Shown piece after piece: positions 24,405 through 33,519 of a DNA stretch of 64,000 bases. The position numbers and the translations under genes are program-made. Source of the stretch: Gallionella sp. (GTDB taxonomy: Bacteria > Pseudomonadota > Gammaproteobacteria > Burkholderiales > Gallionellaceae); NCBI GenBank assembly GCA_023229845.1, contig JALNYK010000003.1, forward strand, positions 62,001-126,000. The letters run 5' to 3'. Position 1 is the stretch's first letter; every line of letters begins with the position of its first letter. The notes under the pieces were generated by a model that did no database searches, was not told the DNA's origin, and saw nothing but the letters and a program-made list of their open reading frames with translations.

Positions 24405-26213
24405 ATGGGCGCCAAGGTTACACTTGCCCACAGCCGTATTGAAACGGCTGAGGAGAAATTGACATCCATTCCGGATCTGATCCCGGATGTAGCCGATTTG
24501 CTGGTCGCCTATCTGGAACAGATAGGCGTCGAGTATGTGTTCGGCGTTCCCGGCGGCGCGATCGAACCGCTCTACAACGCGCTGGCCAGAAGCGAACGCC
24601 GTGGCGGCATCCGCCATATTCTGGCGCGCCATGAAACCGGCGCCGCCTTCATGGCCGACGGCTACGCCCGCGAAACCGGCAAGATCGGCGTGTGCTGCTC
24701 CACCTCCGGCCCGGGCGCCACCAACCTCATCACCGGCATCGCCTGCGCCCACGACAACAACATTCCGCTGCTGGCGATCAGCGGTCTTCCGGCACTGCCC
24801 ACTTTCGGCAAGGGCGCGTTTCAGGAATCGTCCGGCATCGGCATCAACGTCTTCGCAATGTTCGACCACTGCACTCGTTACAACGCCATGGTGTCCCACC
24901 CTGATCAGTTCGAACGCAAACTGGCCAATGCGCTGATGGCAGCGCACCAGGACCCCGGCGGCCCGGCCCATCTGGCAATTCCGCTGGACATTCTGCGCAG
25001 CCAGGCGCCGAGTGCCACCCCCAGTTACAAATTAGCGACCCTGCTCGAACAAGAACCCATTCTGGTCGACGAACGCGCGGTGCAACAGCTATACGACGAA
25101 CTGAGGCACTCGCCGCGTGTCGCATTCCTGATCGGCGCTTCTTGCGGCAACGCCATCGAAGCGATCATGGAACTGGCCGAACTGACCGGCGCACTGTTCG
25201 TCACCACCCCGGACGCCAAGGGCTACGTCAATCCCCGCCATCCGGCCTATTGCGGCGTGTTCGGCTTCGGCGGCCATGCCAGCGCCAATGCCCTGCTTTC
25301 CGGCGCTCCGGACATCGTGCTGGCTTTCGGCACCGGCTTCGGCGAATTAGCCAGCAGCGGCTGGTGCGATTCCCTGCTCAACAACCGATTGGTGCATATC
25401 GACAACTCCGAAAAGAACCTGATGCGTTCGCCGATGGCCATGCTCCAGGTGCGCGGCCATATCCGCACGGTATGCGAACGCCTGACGATGCTGCTGAAAG
25501 CGGCCGGCGCCTCCGGCTTCAAAAAACAGCGGGGCGGGATCGTATTGCAATCGCCCGCAAGCTACGACTCCGATGCCACTCCGCTCAAGCCTCAACGCCT
25601 GATGAAAACGCTGTCGGAACGTTGCCCCCCCAACACCCGCTTCCTTTCCGACATGGGCAACAGCATTGTGTGGACGACGCATTACCTGCAGCCCCACAAC
25701 CGGCGCCTGCGCCAGCGTCCAGCCCTGAAAGAGCAAGGACAGCGCTCGGGCACAGCCAGTTGGCTGCGCCTGATAATGGACTTTTGCCCCATGGGCTGGA
25801 GCCTGGGTGCGGCGGTTGGCACCGCACGCGGCAATCCGGACTGTCCGGTGGTCTGCATCGTCGGCGACGGCACGTACCTGATGAGCGGACAGGAGATCAC
25901 CGTCGCGGCGATGGAGAACCTTACCGTCGTCTTCATCGTGCTCAACGACGGCGCACTGGGCATGGTCAAGCATGGTCAACGGCTCGCCAAGGCCGAAGCC
26001 ATCGGCTACCAGCTGCCTCAGGTGGACTACCGCATGCTCGCAGCCTCCATGGGCATCCCCGGCCACATCATCCGCTCGCCGCAGGAACTCGACGCCCTCG
26101 ATTTCGATGCGATCCTGAAGCACAAAGGGCCGACATTGCTGGACGTGCGCATCGACGGCGAGGAAGTTCCGCCTATCGGCATACGCATGAAAACGCTGGG
26201 AACCTTGGAATAA
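24405..26213 (+). CDS. Thiamine-diphosphate enzyme related to acetolactate synthase large subunit
   Basis: The 602-residue protein has the three-domain ThDP fold: a Pyr domain with the catalytic Glu in ILARHETGAAFMADGYAR, a central domain, and a PP domain with GDGTYLMSGQEITVAAMEN followed by VFIVLNDGALGMVKHGQ (the Mg/ThDP motif, here LND rather than NN). The N-terminal VEYVFGVPGGAIEPLYNAL matches acetolactate synthase and related decarboxylases. The ATG at 24405 has AGGAGGAG upstream. No regulatory-subunit gene follows, and a TonB-dependent receptor does, so a catabolic or specialised role is more likely than valine synthesis. The substrate is undetermined. Confidence 0.85.
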   Translation: MGAKVTLAHSRIETAEEKLTSIPDLIPDVADLLVAYLEQIGVEYVFGVPGGAIEPLYNALARSERRGGIRHILARHETGAAFMADGYARETGKIGVCCSTSGPGATNLITGIACAHDNNIPLLAISGLPALPTFGKGAFQESSGIGINVFAMFDHCTRYNAMVSHPDQFERKLANALMAAHQDPGGPAHLAIPLDILRSQAPSATPSYKLATLLEQEPILVDERAVQQLYDELRHSPRVAFLIGASCGNAIEAIMELAELTGALFVTTPDAKGYVNPRHPAYCGVFGFGGHASANALLSGAPDIVLAFGTGFGELASSGWCDSLLNNRLVHIDNSEKNLMRSPMAMLQVRGHIRTVCERLTMLLKAAGASGFKKQRGGIVLQSPASYDSDATPLKPQRLMKTLSERCPPNTRFLSDMGNSIVWTTHYLQPHNRRLRQRPALKEQGQRSGTASWLRLIMDFCPMGWSLGAAVGTARGNPDCPVVCIVGDGTYLMSGQEITVAAMENLTVVFIVLNDGALGMVKHGQRLAKAEAIGYQLPQVDYRMLAASMGIPGHIIRSPQELDALDFDAILKHKGPTLLDVRIDGEEVPPIGIRMKTLGTLE

Positions 26214-26271
26214 GCATGCAGATTTTCGCGCCCGTATCCGGCACACAGGGAATCGGGCCATTTTCGTCTCG

Positions 26272-26288
26272 ATGCAACAGAGTTGCAT
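26272..26288. promoter_or_regulatory. Short perfect palindrome after the ThDP gene
   Basis: ATGCAAC/GTTGCAT with a 3-nt spacer lies in the 201-bp gap before the TonB-dependent receptor gene. No T tract follows, so it is more likely a protein site or an mRNA stem than an intrinsic terminator. Confidence 0.35.
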
Positions 26289-26330
26289 AGCGCTCGACAT
26301 TTATGACATATAAAAAACGCTTGAATAATC

Positions 26331-26384
26331 AATCGCACGGAATGCATACTGCGTGCGATTTCGTCTCTCATTCAAAACTATAAT
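26331..26384 (+). promoter_or_regulatory. Candidate promoter with overlapping palindromic operator for the TonB-dependent receptor gene
   Basis: A perfect TATAAT lies at 26379-26384, 30 bp before the receptor start. A 9-bp inverted repeat, AATCGCACG/CGTGCGATT, with a 12-nt spacer occupies 26331-26360, where the -35 box should be; no good -35 hexamer is seen. A palindrome replacing the -35 region suggests activator control or repression by a dimeric regulator. Confidence 0.55.
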
Positions 26385-26414
26385 GCAGGTGAATAATTCC
26401 GCACGGAGGAAGAA

Positions 26415-28511
26415 ATGAAATACCGCCACCAACTTCTGTTCGCGCTACCGCTGCTGCTGCAAGCGCCTCTCGTCTTCGCCGAAACCGACGAGGAAAACGA
26501 GTTGGCGCTGATCTACGGCAGCAGGCCGCTCGTCTCCATCGCCACAGGCAACGAAATGGAATTGCGCCGCGCCCCTTCCGTGGCCTCGGTAATCACTGCC
26601 GAGGACATCAAGTCCATGGGCGCGAAAGACCTGGATGAAGTGCTGGAGACCGTGCCGGGATTTCACGTTTCGCGCTCTTCCATCAACTACGCCTCGACAT
26701 ACCAGATACGCGGCATCGGCAGCCCCTCGACCAATCCCCAGGTGCTGATGCTGCAAAACGACATTCCGATGAACTCCATCTATCGCGGCGACAAAGGCAA
26801 ATCCTGGGGCGGCCTGTCGCTGGAGAATGTCGCCCGCATCGAAATTATCCGCGGTCCAGGCTCGGCACTATATGGCGCAGACGCCTTCTCCGGCGTGATC
26901 AACATCATCACCAAGACGGCGGCGAATGCGCCAGGCACCGAATTCGGCGTGCGCGCCGGTTCGTTCAACTCCAAAGACGCATGGATACACCATGGCGGCA
27001 AGCTGAACGAAGCCGTGGATGTCGCCGCCTACCTGCATATCGGTCGCACCGATGGCTTCAAGGAAATTATCACTGCCGATGCGGTGACCCGCTTGGACAG
27101 ACTGTTCGGCACTGCAGCCAGCCTGGCTCCGGGACCGGTGAACACCGACTTCGACGCCATCGATGCCCATGTCGATTTCGGCTACGACAAATGGCGTCTG
27201 CGCGGCGACTACAAGCAGCGGAACAACGTGGGGACCGGCGCTGGCATTTCTTCCGCACTCGATCCGGTGGGCAAGGATAACAACGAGCGCATCTCCGCCG
27301 ATCTCACCTGGAAAGACCCGCAGTTTTCCCAATATTGGGGACTGGGTTTCACCGGCAGTTACCTCAACCATGCCGAAGTGGCGGATAACTACAATATGTA
27401 TCCACCCGGCACCCGGCTCCCCACCGGGCTATTCCCGGACGGCATGATGGGCTCTCCAGCCCGCTGGGAACGGCAACTGAGAATTTCCGGCTACGCCACC
27501 TACTCTGGCTTTACCGACCACAGCCTGCGTTTCGGCTTAGGCCATGAAGACCTGGATATGTACAGGGTGAGAACCGTCAAGAATTTCCTGTTGAATGCCG
27601 CTGGCGTACCCGTACCCACCGGGCCGGTGATCGACTACGGCACCATCCAGCCCCATCAGCTCCCGCACCGCCGGCTCAACGATTACTTCTATGCTCAGGA
27701 CGAGTGGAGTTTCGCTCGCGACTGGATGCTGACCGCCGGGGTGCGCCACTCCCGGTATTCGGACTTCGGCGGCACCACCAACCCGCGCCTTGCTGTGGTA
27801 TGGGATGCAGCCTACAACCTGACCGCAAAGTTGCTCTACGGCAAGGCCTTCCGCGCTCCGGCGCTCCTTGAACAATACGGCGTCAACCCTTCCGGCAACG
27901 GCAACCCCAACCTGAAGCCGGAAACCATAGAAACGATAGAAGCCGCCATTGCCTGGCAAGCAACCATGAATACCCAGGTGAACCTGAATCTGTTCCGCTA
28001 CAACATAAAGGACACCATCCGCACCGTGGCCAATGCCGTAGCCGGAACCGGATCCACTTTCCAGAACACCGGCGCGCAGCACGGCGACGGCATTGAACTG
28101 GAAGCCGTGTGGGATGCCAACAGCAGATTGCGCTTCATCGGCAACTACGCGTGGCAGCGTTCCATTGATGCCACCACTAATCAGGATGCCGGCTACGCAC
28201 CCCGCCACCACTTCAACATGCGCGGCGACTGGCAATTGGCCTCCGGCTGGCTGCTCGCCCCGCAGATCAATTGGGTCGCGGACCGCAAACGCCCCAGCGG
28301 CGACGCCCGCCCGCAAGTGCCGGACTACACCACGGTCGATCTGACGCTGCGCACCTCTCGCAGCGTGAAGCAGTGGAACTTCACGGCCTCCGTGCGCAAC
28401 CTGTTCGATGCCACGGTGCTCGAACCCAGCACCGCGCCGGGCACGTCCATCCCCAACGACCTGCCGATGGCCCCGCGCTCCCTGTGGTTGCAGGCAATCT
28501 ACAATCTGTGA
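26415..28511 (+). CDS. TonB-dependent outer-membrane receptor
   Basis: This 698-residue protein has a signal peptide (about 1-22), a plug domain (about 45-175: RRAPSVASVITAEDIKSMGA, then IEIIRGPGSALYGADAFSGVINI) and a 22-strand-type barrel ending LWLQAIYNL. The mature N-terminus ENELALIYGSR may hold the TonB box. It imports a large ligand across the outer membrane using TonB/ExbB energy; the ligand cannot be inferred. The leader has a TATAAT and a 30-bp palindrome. It lies between the ThDP enzyme and a sulfotransferase, all on the plus strand. Confidence 0.9.
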   Translation: MKYRHQLLFALPLLLQAPLVFAETDEENELALIYGSRPLVSIATGNEMELRRAPSVASVITAEDIKSMGAKDLDEVLETVPGFHVSRSSINYASTYQIRGIGSPSTNPQVLMLQNDIPMNSIYRGDKGKSWGGLSLENVARIEIIRGPGSALYGADAFSGVINIITKTAANAPGTEFGVRAGSFNSKDAWIHHGGKLNEAVDVAAYLHIGRTDGFKEIITADAVTRLDRLFGTAASLAPGPVNTDFDAIDAHVDFGYDKWRLRGDYKQRNNVGTGAGISSALDPVGKDNNERISADLTWKDPQFSQYWGLGFTGSYLNHAEVADNYNMYPPGTRLPTGLFPDGMMGSPARWERQLRISGYATYSGFTDHSLRFGLGHEDLDMYRVRTVKNFLLNAAGVPVPTGPVIDYGTIQPHQLPHRRLNDYFYAQDEWSFARDWMLTAGVRHSRYSDFGGTTNPRLAVVWDAAYNLTAKLLYGKAFRAPALLEQYGVNPSGNGNPNLKPETIETIEAAIAWQATMNTQVNLNLFRYNIKDTIRTVANAVAGTGSTFQNTGAQHGDGIELEAVWDANSRLRFIGNYAWQRSIDATTNQDAGYAPRHHFNMRGDWQLASGWLLAPQINWVADRKRPSGDARPQVPDYTTVDLTLRTSRSVKQWNFTASVRNLFDATVLEPSTAPGTSIPNDLPMAPRSLWLQAIYNL

Positions 28512-28560
28512 GAACCATTCTGTTCAAACTCGCCGGATCGCTTACATCCTCCTGACTTCA

Positions 28561-28580
28561 CCCCGCCTCCGGCGGGGTTT
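28561..28580 (+). terminator. Hairpin after the TonB-dependent receptor gene
   Basis: CCCCGCC/GGCGGGG with a 3-nt loop is followed by only three T residues. It lies between the receptor stop and the sulfotransferase start, so it may attenuate rather than fully stop transcription. Confidence 0.6.
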
Positions 28581-28603
28581 CCATATTGATTGAGGCACTT
28601 CGA

Positions 28604-29854
28604 ATGGACATCTTACCCAGCACTCATTACCACCACCCGCTCGTCAAACAGTTCAACAGCGAGCACCCTGCCGGATCAAAGGAAATCGACCTCTCCGAAC
28701 AGGCATTGATTGCCGAGGCGCGCCGAATAACCGGACTGGAACGCTTCGGCGACGACGATTTTCTTCCGCCGTTGCGAACGCTGCTCGACGCCGTCGAGAA
28801 CGAGGCCAACCTCAACCCATTCGGTCGTCACATCGCAAGGACTCGCACCCTGCAGTCGCTCACTAACCGGCTTTGGGCCAACGCCAGCTTCGAGGCGCAT
28901 CCCGACATACGGCAACGAAAAATCGCCGCACCTGTGATCATCGTCGGCCTCCACCGCTCCGGCACCACGCGCCTGCAGCGCATGATGGCGACCGACCCGC
29001 GATTGCAGCATCTGACCACATGGGAAGGGATCAACCCGGCCCCGCGCCCGAACCTGCCCGATGCAGGCCGCACGGCTCGTTACGAAGAGGTAAAGGAAGC
29101 GATCGCCGCCCGCCATACCGTGTATCCGGGAGCCCTGGCCCACCCGATGGGCGCCGACTGGCCGGAAGAGGAAATGCTGCTGCTCAATCACGCCTTCAGC
29201 GGTTTTTCCGCGCTGGGGCTGTACCATGTCCCCAGTTATTACCGCTGGTTTCTTGCCGACGACAAACAGGCCGGCTACCGCTACATGTCGGACCTGATGA
29301 AACTGATTTCCCGCTCCCGCAACGAGCCGGAAGGAAAACGCTGGGTATTGAAAAATCCCCAGCACATGCTCGACCTGCCCACGCTGATGCAGACATTCCC
29401 CGACGCCAAACTGGTTTTCATGCACCGCGACCCGCTCAAGACAGTGGGCTCCATCATGTCACTGAGTTGGCATTTCGCAGTGCAGCACACCGATCTGCCC
29501 TGTCGCGCCGCAACCCGCGACATCTGGATGGACTTCTACGAACAGATGGCGCGGCGCTGTATCGCCGCGCGCGAACACATCCCCGCCGCACAGCAACTCG
29601 ATGTCCACTACGCCGACATGAACCGCGACTGGCGCGCGACGATGCGCCGCATCTACCAATTCGCCGATATGGAATTCGACTCCGCCACAGAGAACGCGAT
29701 GGCCGCCTGGCTCGCCGAAAGCGAACGGGAAGGACTGCACAGCGGACATCGCTATGCGCTGGAGGATTTCGGTACGACAACGGAAGAAGTCGATGTGCGC
29801 ATGAAGTTCTACCGCGAGCGGTACGACATCCCCTACGAAAAAGAGCGGAGATGA
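28604..29854 (+). CDS. Sulfotransferase-family protein
   Basis: This 416-residue protein has the PAPS-binding 5'-phosphosulfate loop VGLHRSGTTRLQRMM near residue 115 and the 3'-phosphate region HRDPLKTVGSIMSL near 280; WVLKNPQHMLDLP is also typical of the family. It would transfer sulfate from PAPS to an unknown acceptor. The ATG at 28604 is preferred because GAGG lies 9 nt upstream; an ATT start at 28586 is also in frame. Together with the ThDP enzyme and TonB receptor it may form a small uptake/modification cluster, but no shared pathway is proven. Confidence 0.82.
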   Translation: MDILPSTHYHHPLVKQFNSEHPAGSKEIDLSEQALIAEARRITGLERFGDDDFLPPLRTLLDAVENEANLNPFGRHIARTRTLQSLTNRLWANASFEAHPDIRQRKIAAPVIIVGLHRSGTTRLQRMMATDPRLQHLTTWEGINPAPRPNLPDAGRTARYEEVKEAIAARHTVYPGALAHPMGADWPEEEMLLLNHAFSGFSALGLYHVPSYYRWFLADDKQAGYRYMSDLMKLISRSRNEPEGKRWVLKNPQHMLDLPTLMQTFPDAKLVFMHRDPLKTVGSIMSLSWHFAVQHTDLPCRAATRDIWMDFYEQMARRCIAAREHIPAAQQLDVHYADMNRDWRATMRRIYQFADMEFDSATENAMAAWLAESEREGLHSGHRYALEDFGTTTEEVDVRMKFYRERYDIPYEKERR

Positions 29855-29879
29855 CCGCCCCCTGCCTCACGCCACTGAC

Positions 29880-30530
29880 CTAGTTTTCGCGCCGACCGCT
29901 CAGGCTGACGACCAGCACGCCCGCCAGCACCAGCGCCGAGCCTGCGATCTGCAACAACGAAATGCGCTAGCCCAGGAACAGATACGCCATGTAGATCGTG
30001 CTGACCGGCCCTGCCGCGACGCGCTGCCCGAACCGATGCGGCGGATGGCAAAAGACAGCAGAAACACCGGCAGCACAGTGGAGAAAATCGCCATCGCGAT
30101 GGACAGCTCGTACACGCGCAACGGCAGATCGAGCGCGCTCATCGGGCGCATAAGCACGAACTGCAACAGGCTGGCCGCACTCGCGACCACCATCGCATAG
30201 GCGGTGAAGCGCATCGCCCCAATTCGCGCGATGGCATGCCCCGCCCCCACCAGATAGATCGAATAGGACAAGGTGCTAGCGAACACCAGCGCAGCGCCGA
30301 TCAGCACGGCATCGCTCTCGCTCATGCCCACATCATGAAAAAACACCAGCGCGATCCCGGCATAACTTAACGCCATCGCCGCAATTGCCTTGCGGCCGAT
30401 GGCGCGCTTGTAGAGCAGCGCCGCAAGAATCACCGTCATCGTCGGATAGAGGAACAGGATCAATCGCTCCAAGCCGGCGGAAATGTATTGCAGCCCCAAG
30501 AAATCGAGGAAGCTGGAACAGTAGTAGCCG
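29880..30530 (-). pseudogene. Decayed EamA (DMT) transporter
   Basis: Only the second half of an EamA transporter is left: YISAGLERLILFLYPTMTVI, then ALSYAGIALVFFHDV. After FAIRRIGSG the reading frame breaks. The family ending (GPVSTIYMAYLFLG.RISLLQ, then SALVLAGVLVVSLSG) continues in another frame, interrupted by a TAG where the family has a Glu codon (29967-29969), before a TAG at 29880-29882. The first EamA repeat is missing and replaced by the short-chain dehydrogenase gene. Frameshift, nonsense and truncation together make it non-functional. Confidence 0.88.
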
Positions 30531-31232
30531 TCAACAAGTCGCCCCACCATCCACCACGATCACGCTCCCAGTGGAATAAGCATTGCCGAACAAATACAGA
30601 TAAGCCTCGGCAATTTCTTTGGCCGCACCAAGGCGATCAAGCGGCAAATTGGGAGCCAGTGTGCGGACGTATTCAATCCGTCCGGGAATAGGCCGATCAG
30701 CATCAACAAAACCGGGGCAAACCGTATTGACCCGAATGGGAGCTACCTCAATGGCAATCGCCTTTGCCAGTGCCTCGGTTGCCGCATTCATCGCGCTGAC
30801 AATCGAATAGCCGGGATAGCTGCGTCGCGACGCAACCCCTGAGGTGAGCACGATAGACCCATCCTGACGAATATGCCGCACCGCATGTTTTGCCAAACGA
30901 TATTGCCCCCAGAATTTTGCATCGAAAGCAGCAGTCACTGCGGCCAGATCATTCTCAAGAAATCGTCCTGACGGCAACTGCGGTTTAACGGTAATCGCCA
31001 AATGATCAAACGAGCCAACTCGCTGAAAGAATCCGATCACCGATTGTTCGTCCGATGCGTCAACCTGCTCCACCCGTACACGACCACCGAGCTGCTTTGC
31101 AGCCGCATGCAGTTTTTCCAATGACCGCGAAGCAATCACCACCTCTGCCCCAGCGCTGATCGCCTGCTGCGCCACCGCAAAGCCAATACCGGAACTGCCA
31201 CCGACCAAAACGATTTTTTTATTACTGAACAT
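30531..31232 (-). CDS. Short-chain dehydrogenase/reductase lacking the catalytic lysine
   Basis: From ATG 31232 this is 233 residues; an ATG at 31289 would add 19 unrelated residues. The Rossmann glycine motif GGSSGIGFAVAQQA is intact, as is IRVNTVCPGFVDADRPIPGR. The usual YxxxK active site reads GYSIVSAMNAATEALA, so the lysine position is Ser. Some SDR subfamilies have a similar substitution, so it may be a non-canonical enzyme rather than dead. The gene ends exactly where the EamA remnant begins (about 30531), which points to an insertion or recombination junction. Confidence 0.8.
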   Translation of the reverse strand: MFSNKKIVLVGGSSGIGFAVAQQAISAGAEVVIASRSLEKLHAAAKQLGGRVRVEQVDASDEQSVIGFFQRVGSFDHLAITVKPQLPSGRFLENDLAAVTAAFDAKFWGQYRLAKHAVRHIRQDGSIVLTSGVASRRSYPGYSIVSAMNAATEALAKAIAIEVAPIRVNTVCPGFVDADRPIPGRIEYVRTLAPNLPLDRLGAAKEIAEAYLYLFGNAYSTGSVIVVDGGATC

Positions 31233-31316
31233 AAAGTGATCCGAGGTTTTCGAGATAGGTTCACCAGTAATTTCAGGCCTATTTGGCAAGCAAATTAACT
31301 AACAATCTCTCCTCCC

Positions 31317-32021
31317 CTACCCCGCCAACCCCACATAAACGTTCTGCACGTCGTCGTCCGAGTCCATCGCTTCGAGGAAGGCTTCCACTTCTTCGCGTTC
31401 GGCGTCGCTACTCAGCGTGACGGGATTCTTCGGACGGTAGCCCAGTTGGGCGGATACGACGGTGAAGCCTTGCGCGGGCAGCGCTTTGCACACGGCATCG
31501 AGATCGGTGGTGTCGGTGATGAAGAGGGTTGCGCCTTCTTCGGAGGGTTCGAGGTCTTGCGCGCCCGCTTCGATGGCGGCGACTTCAGGGTCTGCATCTT
31601 TCGAGTTCGGCATCGCTTCTATCATGCCGACGTAGCTGAAGTCCCACGAGACGGAGCCTTCCGCGCCGAGCTGGCCCTTGCGGAACAGCACACGCATGCT
31701 GGACATGGTGCGGTTGATGTTGTCGGACAGGCATTCGACGATGACCGGCACGCGGTGAGGCGCGAAGCCTTCGTAGACCAGACGTTCCAGTTGCGCGCCG
31801 CCGTCGAGCAGACCCGCGCCCTTCTTGATCGCGCGCTCCAGCGTCTCGCGCGGCATCGAGGCCTTCTTCGCCTGTTCGACCACCAGACGCAGGCGCGAAT
31901 TCAGGTCCGGGTCTGCCCCGCCTTTGGCGGCGACCATGATTTCCTTGGACAGCTTGCCGAAGATCTTGCCCTTGGCATTCGCTGCGATTTCCTTATGTCT
32001 GGCTTTCCACTGTGCGCCCAT
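31317..32021 (-). CDS. YebC-family protein, copy 2 (divergent paralogue)
   Basis: This 234-residue protein begins MGAQWKARHKEIAANAKGKI, where copy 1 has MAGHSKWANIQHRKGKQDAK. It keeps the family core: ADPDLNSRLRLVVEQAKKASMPRETLERAIKKG and EGSVSWDFSYVGMIE. YebC proteins are cytoplasmic and bind DNA or ribosomes. It is clearly diverged from 8851-9576 and is not next to ruvC, so it is not a recent duplicate; it is closer to the YeeN-type branch. The leader upstream holds a 29-bp inverted repeat. Confidence 0.88.
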   Translation of the reverse strand: MGAQWKARHKEIAANAKGKIFGKLSKEIMVAAKGGADPDLNSRLRLVVEQAKKASMPRETLERAIKKGAGLLDGGAQLERLVYEGFAPHRVPVIVECLSDNINRTMSSMRVLFRKGQLGAEGSVSWDFSYVGMIEAMPNSKDADPEVAAIEAGAQDLEPSEEGATLFITDTTDLDAVCKALPAQGFTVVSAQLGYRPKNPVTLSSDAEREEVEAFLEAMDSDDDVQNVYVGLAG

Positions 32022-32050
32022 AATAATTCTCTAGTTAGTTTGAAAAAATC

Positions 32051-32134
32051 TGTCCACGAAAAACACGAAAGCCACGAAAAAAACCGCGAAAACCTGCTTG
32101 TCTAATTTCGTGCTTTTCGTGTTTTTCGTGGACA
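32051..32134. repeat. 29-bp inverted repeat (GTCCACGAAAA type)
   Basis: Left arm 32051-32079 (TGTCCACGAAAAACACGAAA...) is complementary to right arm 32106-32134 with two mismatches; the loop is 26 nt. The arms are themselves built from ACGAAA units. It lies between the porin and YebC copy 2 on the same strand, so it could end or stabilise a transcript. Confidence 0.85.
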
Positions 32135-32214
32135 AATGGTTCTGCTTTTACGACCAGCCCATTCCCGCGCGCATCTTGCCTCAACTGCAGCAAGGCTTCA
32201 ATCTCGAATTCAGA

Positions 32215-33519
32215 TCAGAACGACCAAGTCAGTTGCATGCTAGCCCGGTCGCCCAGGTTGTCGGCAATAGTTAATGCATTGTTGCGCGCGGGGCCGGCGG
32301 CAATCGCGGCGGGGTTGGAGACTGTCATCGCTCGCCATTCGTAATTGAAAATGACGCGTACAGCAGGATTGACGGAGTACTGCAGGCCCAGCGTGGTCGT
32401 CGCCAACTCGCGCTCGTTGGCTATGGTCTGCGTCATGAAATCCAGATAGTCATAGCGCAGGTCGGCTTCCCATTGCGGCAGGAAGCGCCAGCCGCCTTCC
32501 AGATACCAGCCGCCTGCCTTTTCGTTTACGCCGACGACGAACGGTTGTCCCACGAAGGGCGGCGTCTGACCGCCGACGATCATGCCGGCGGCGCGCAGGT
32601 ATTCCGCCGAGGCGCGAAAATCGCCCTGCAGATATTTGATCCCCACACCTTCGCGCACCAGCGAGTAATGCTGCGTGCCGAACAGCCGCGAACCGGCCTG
32701 CCGCCAGACGTATGCACTGAAGTCTTCGCGGTTGGGTCCGCGACTCTTGGATCCTTGGCTGCCTAGCAAGTATGACGCCTGAAAACGCAGCGTCAGATCC
32801 TTGCGGCCGTCGCTATCCAGCATCCGGTCGATCGAATCGCCGTTGGACAGCATCGCGGCATAGGAATACTCCCACTGGCCGCGGTTGAATGTGTCGTAGA
32901 CCTGTACGCCCCAGTCGCGGTAGCCGGAAAAACCGCTGGTCAGGCTGGCGGCCGAAGCGCCGGCCGGATTGACCGCGCCGCTGGACTGCACCGGCAGCCC
33001 AACCAGCAGGTAAAGCACCACGTTGGAGTTGTACACATAGGGCGCGGAAACGTTGACGGCCTGCAATGCTTCCTCGCTGGTCGGTAACTTGAACAGGCCG
33101 GCGCGCACGCGCGCGCCGGGGATGAGGCTGACGGTCAGCGAGGCATCGGTCAGCATCACATCGCTGTAATAGGTCGTGCCGTTCTGTCCGGCGTCGAGAG
33201 CGGCGAAATAATTGATCTCGTCACTGAGCCTGCCGCGCGCGCCCAAGCCGGCGCGCAACACCTGAAACTGATGCGGGCGTTCCAGGTTCGGCCAGTTGAG
33301 GTTGAGCGCCGAATATTTGCCGTTATGTATTGCGACGGGACCCTGCAGCCCGGTCACCGGCTGCGCATCGATGTGGGTATAGGTAGGCTGGACGAAACCG
33401 AAATACCTGAACGCAGGCGCGTCCGGCATCTCGTTACCCTGCAGTTGCAGCCAGTTGGTTGCCGACGCGGACGCTGATGCCAGCATGGTTAACACAGCGA
33501 TAACGGCTCTCAATCTCAT
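32215..33519 (-). CDS. Outer-membrane porin (OprO/OprP-like)
   Basis: This 434-residue protein has a signal peptide (about 1-21, ending SASASATN), a run of alternating amphipathic strands and a C-terminal Phe (MQLTWSF), the assembly signal of outer-membrane beta-barrels. Strand pairs such as GWYLEGGWRFLPQWEADLRYDY are typical of phosphate-selective-type porins; the selectivity is not inferable. Its start overlaps the stop of the upstream 1101-residue GGDEF/EAL gene by 4 nt, so porin synthesis is probably coupled to that sensor. It is followed by an inverted repeat and YebC copy 2. Confidence 0.82.
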   Translation of the reverse strand: MRLRAVIAVLTMLASASASATNWLQLQGNEMPDAPAFRYFGFVQPTYTHIDAQPVTGLQGPVAIHNGKYSALNLNWPNLERPHQFQVLRAGLGARGRLSDEINYFAALDAGQNGTTYYSDVMLTDASLTVSLIPGARVRAGLFKLPTSEEALQAVNVSAPYVYNSNVVLYLLVGLPVQSSGAVNPAGASAASLTSGFSGYRDWGVQVYDTFNRGQWEYSYAAMLSNGDSIDRMLDSDGRKDLTLRFQASYLLGSQGSKSRGPNREDFSAYVWRQAGSRLFGTQHYSLVREGVGIKYLQGDFRASAEYLRAAGMIVGGQTPPFVGQPFVVGVNEKAGGWYLEGGWRFLPQWEADLRYDYLDFMTQTIANERELATTTLGLQYSVNPAVRVIFNYEWRAMTVSNPAAIAAGPARNNALTIADNLGDRASMQLTWSF

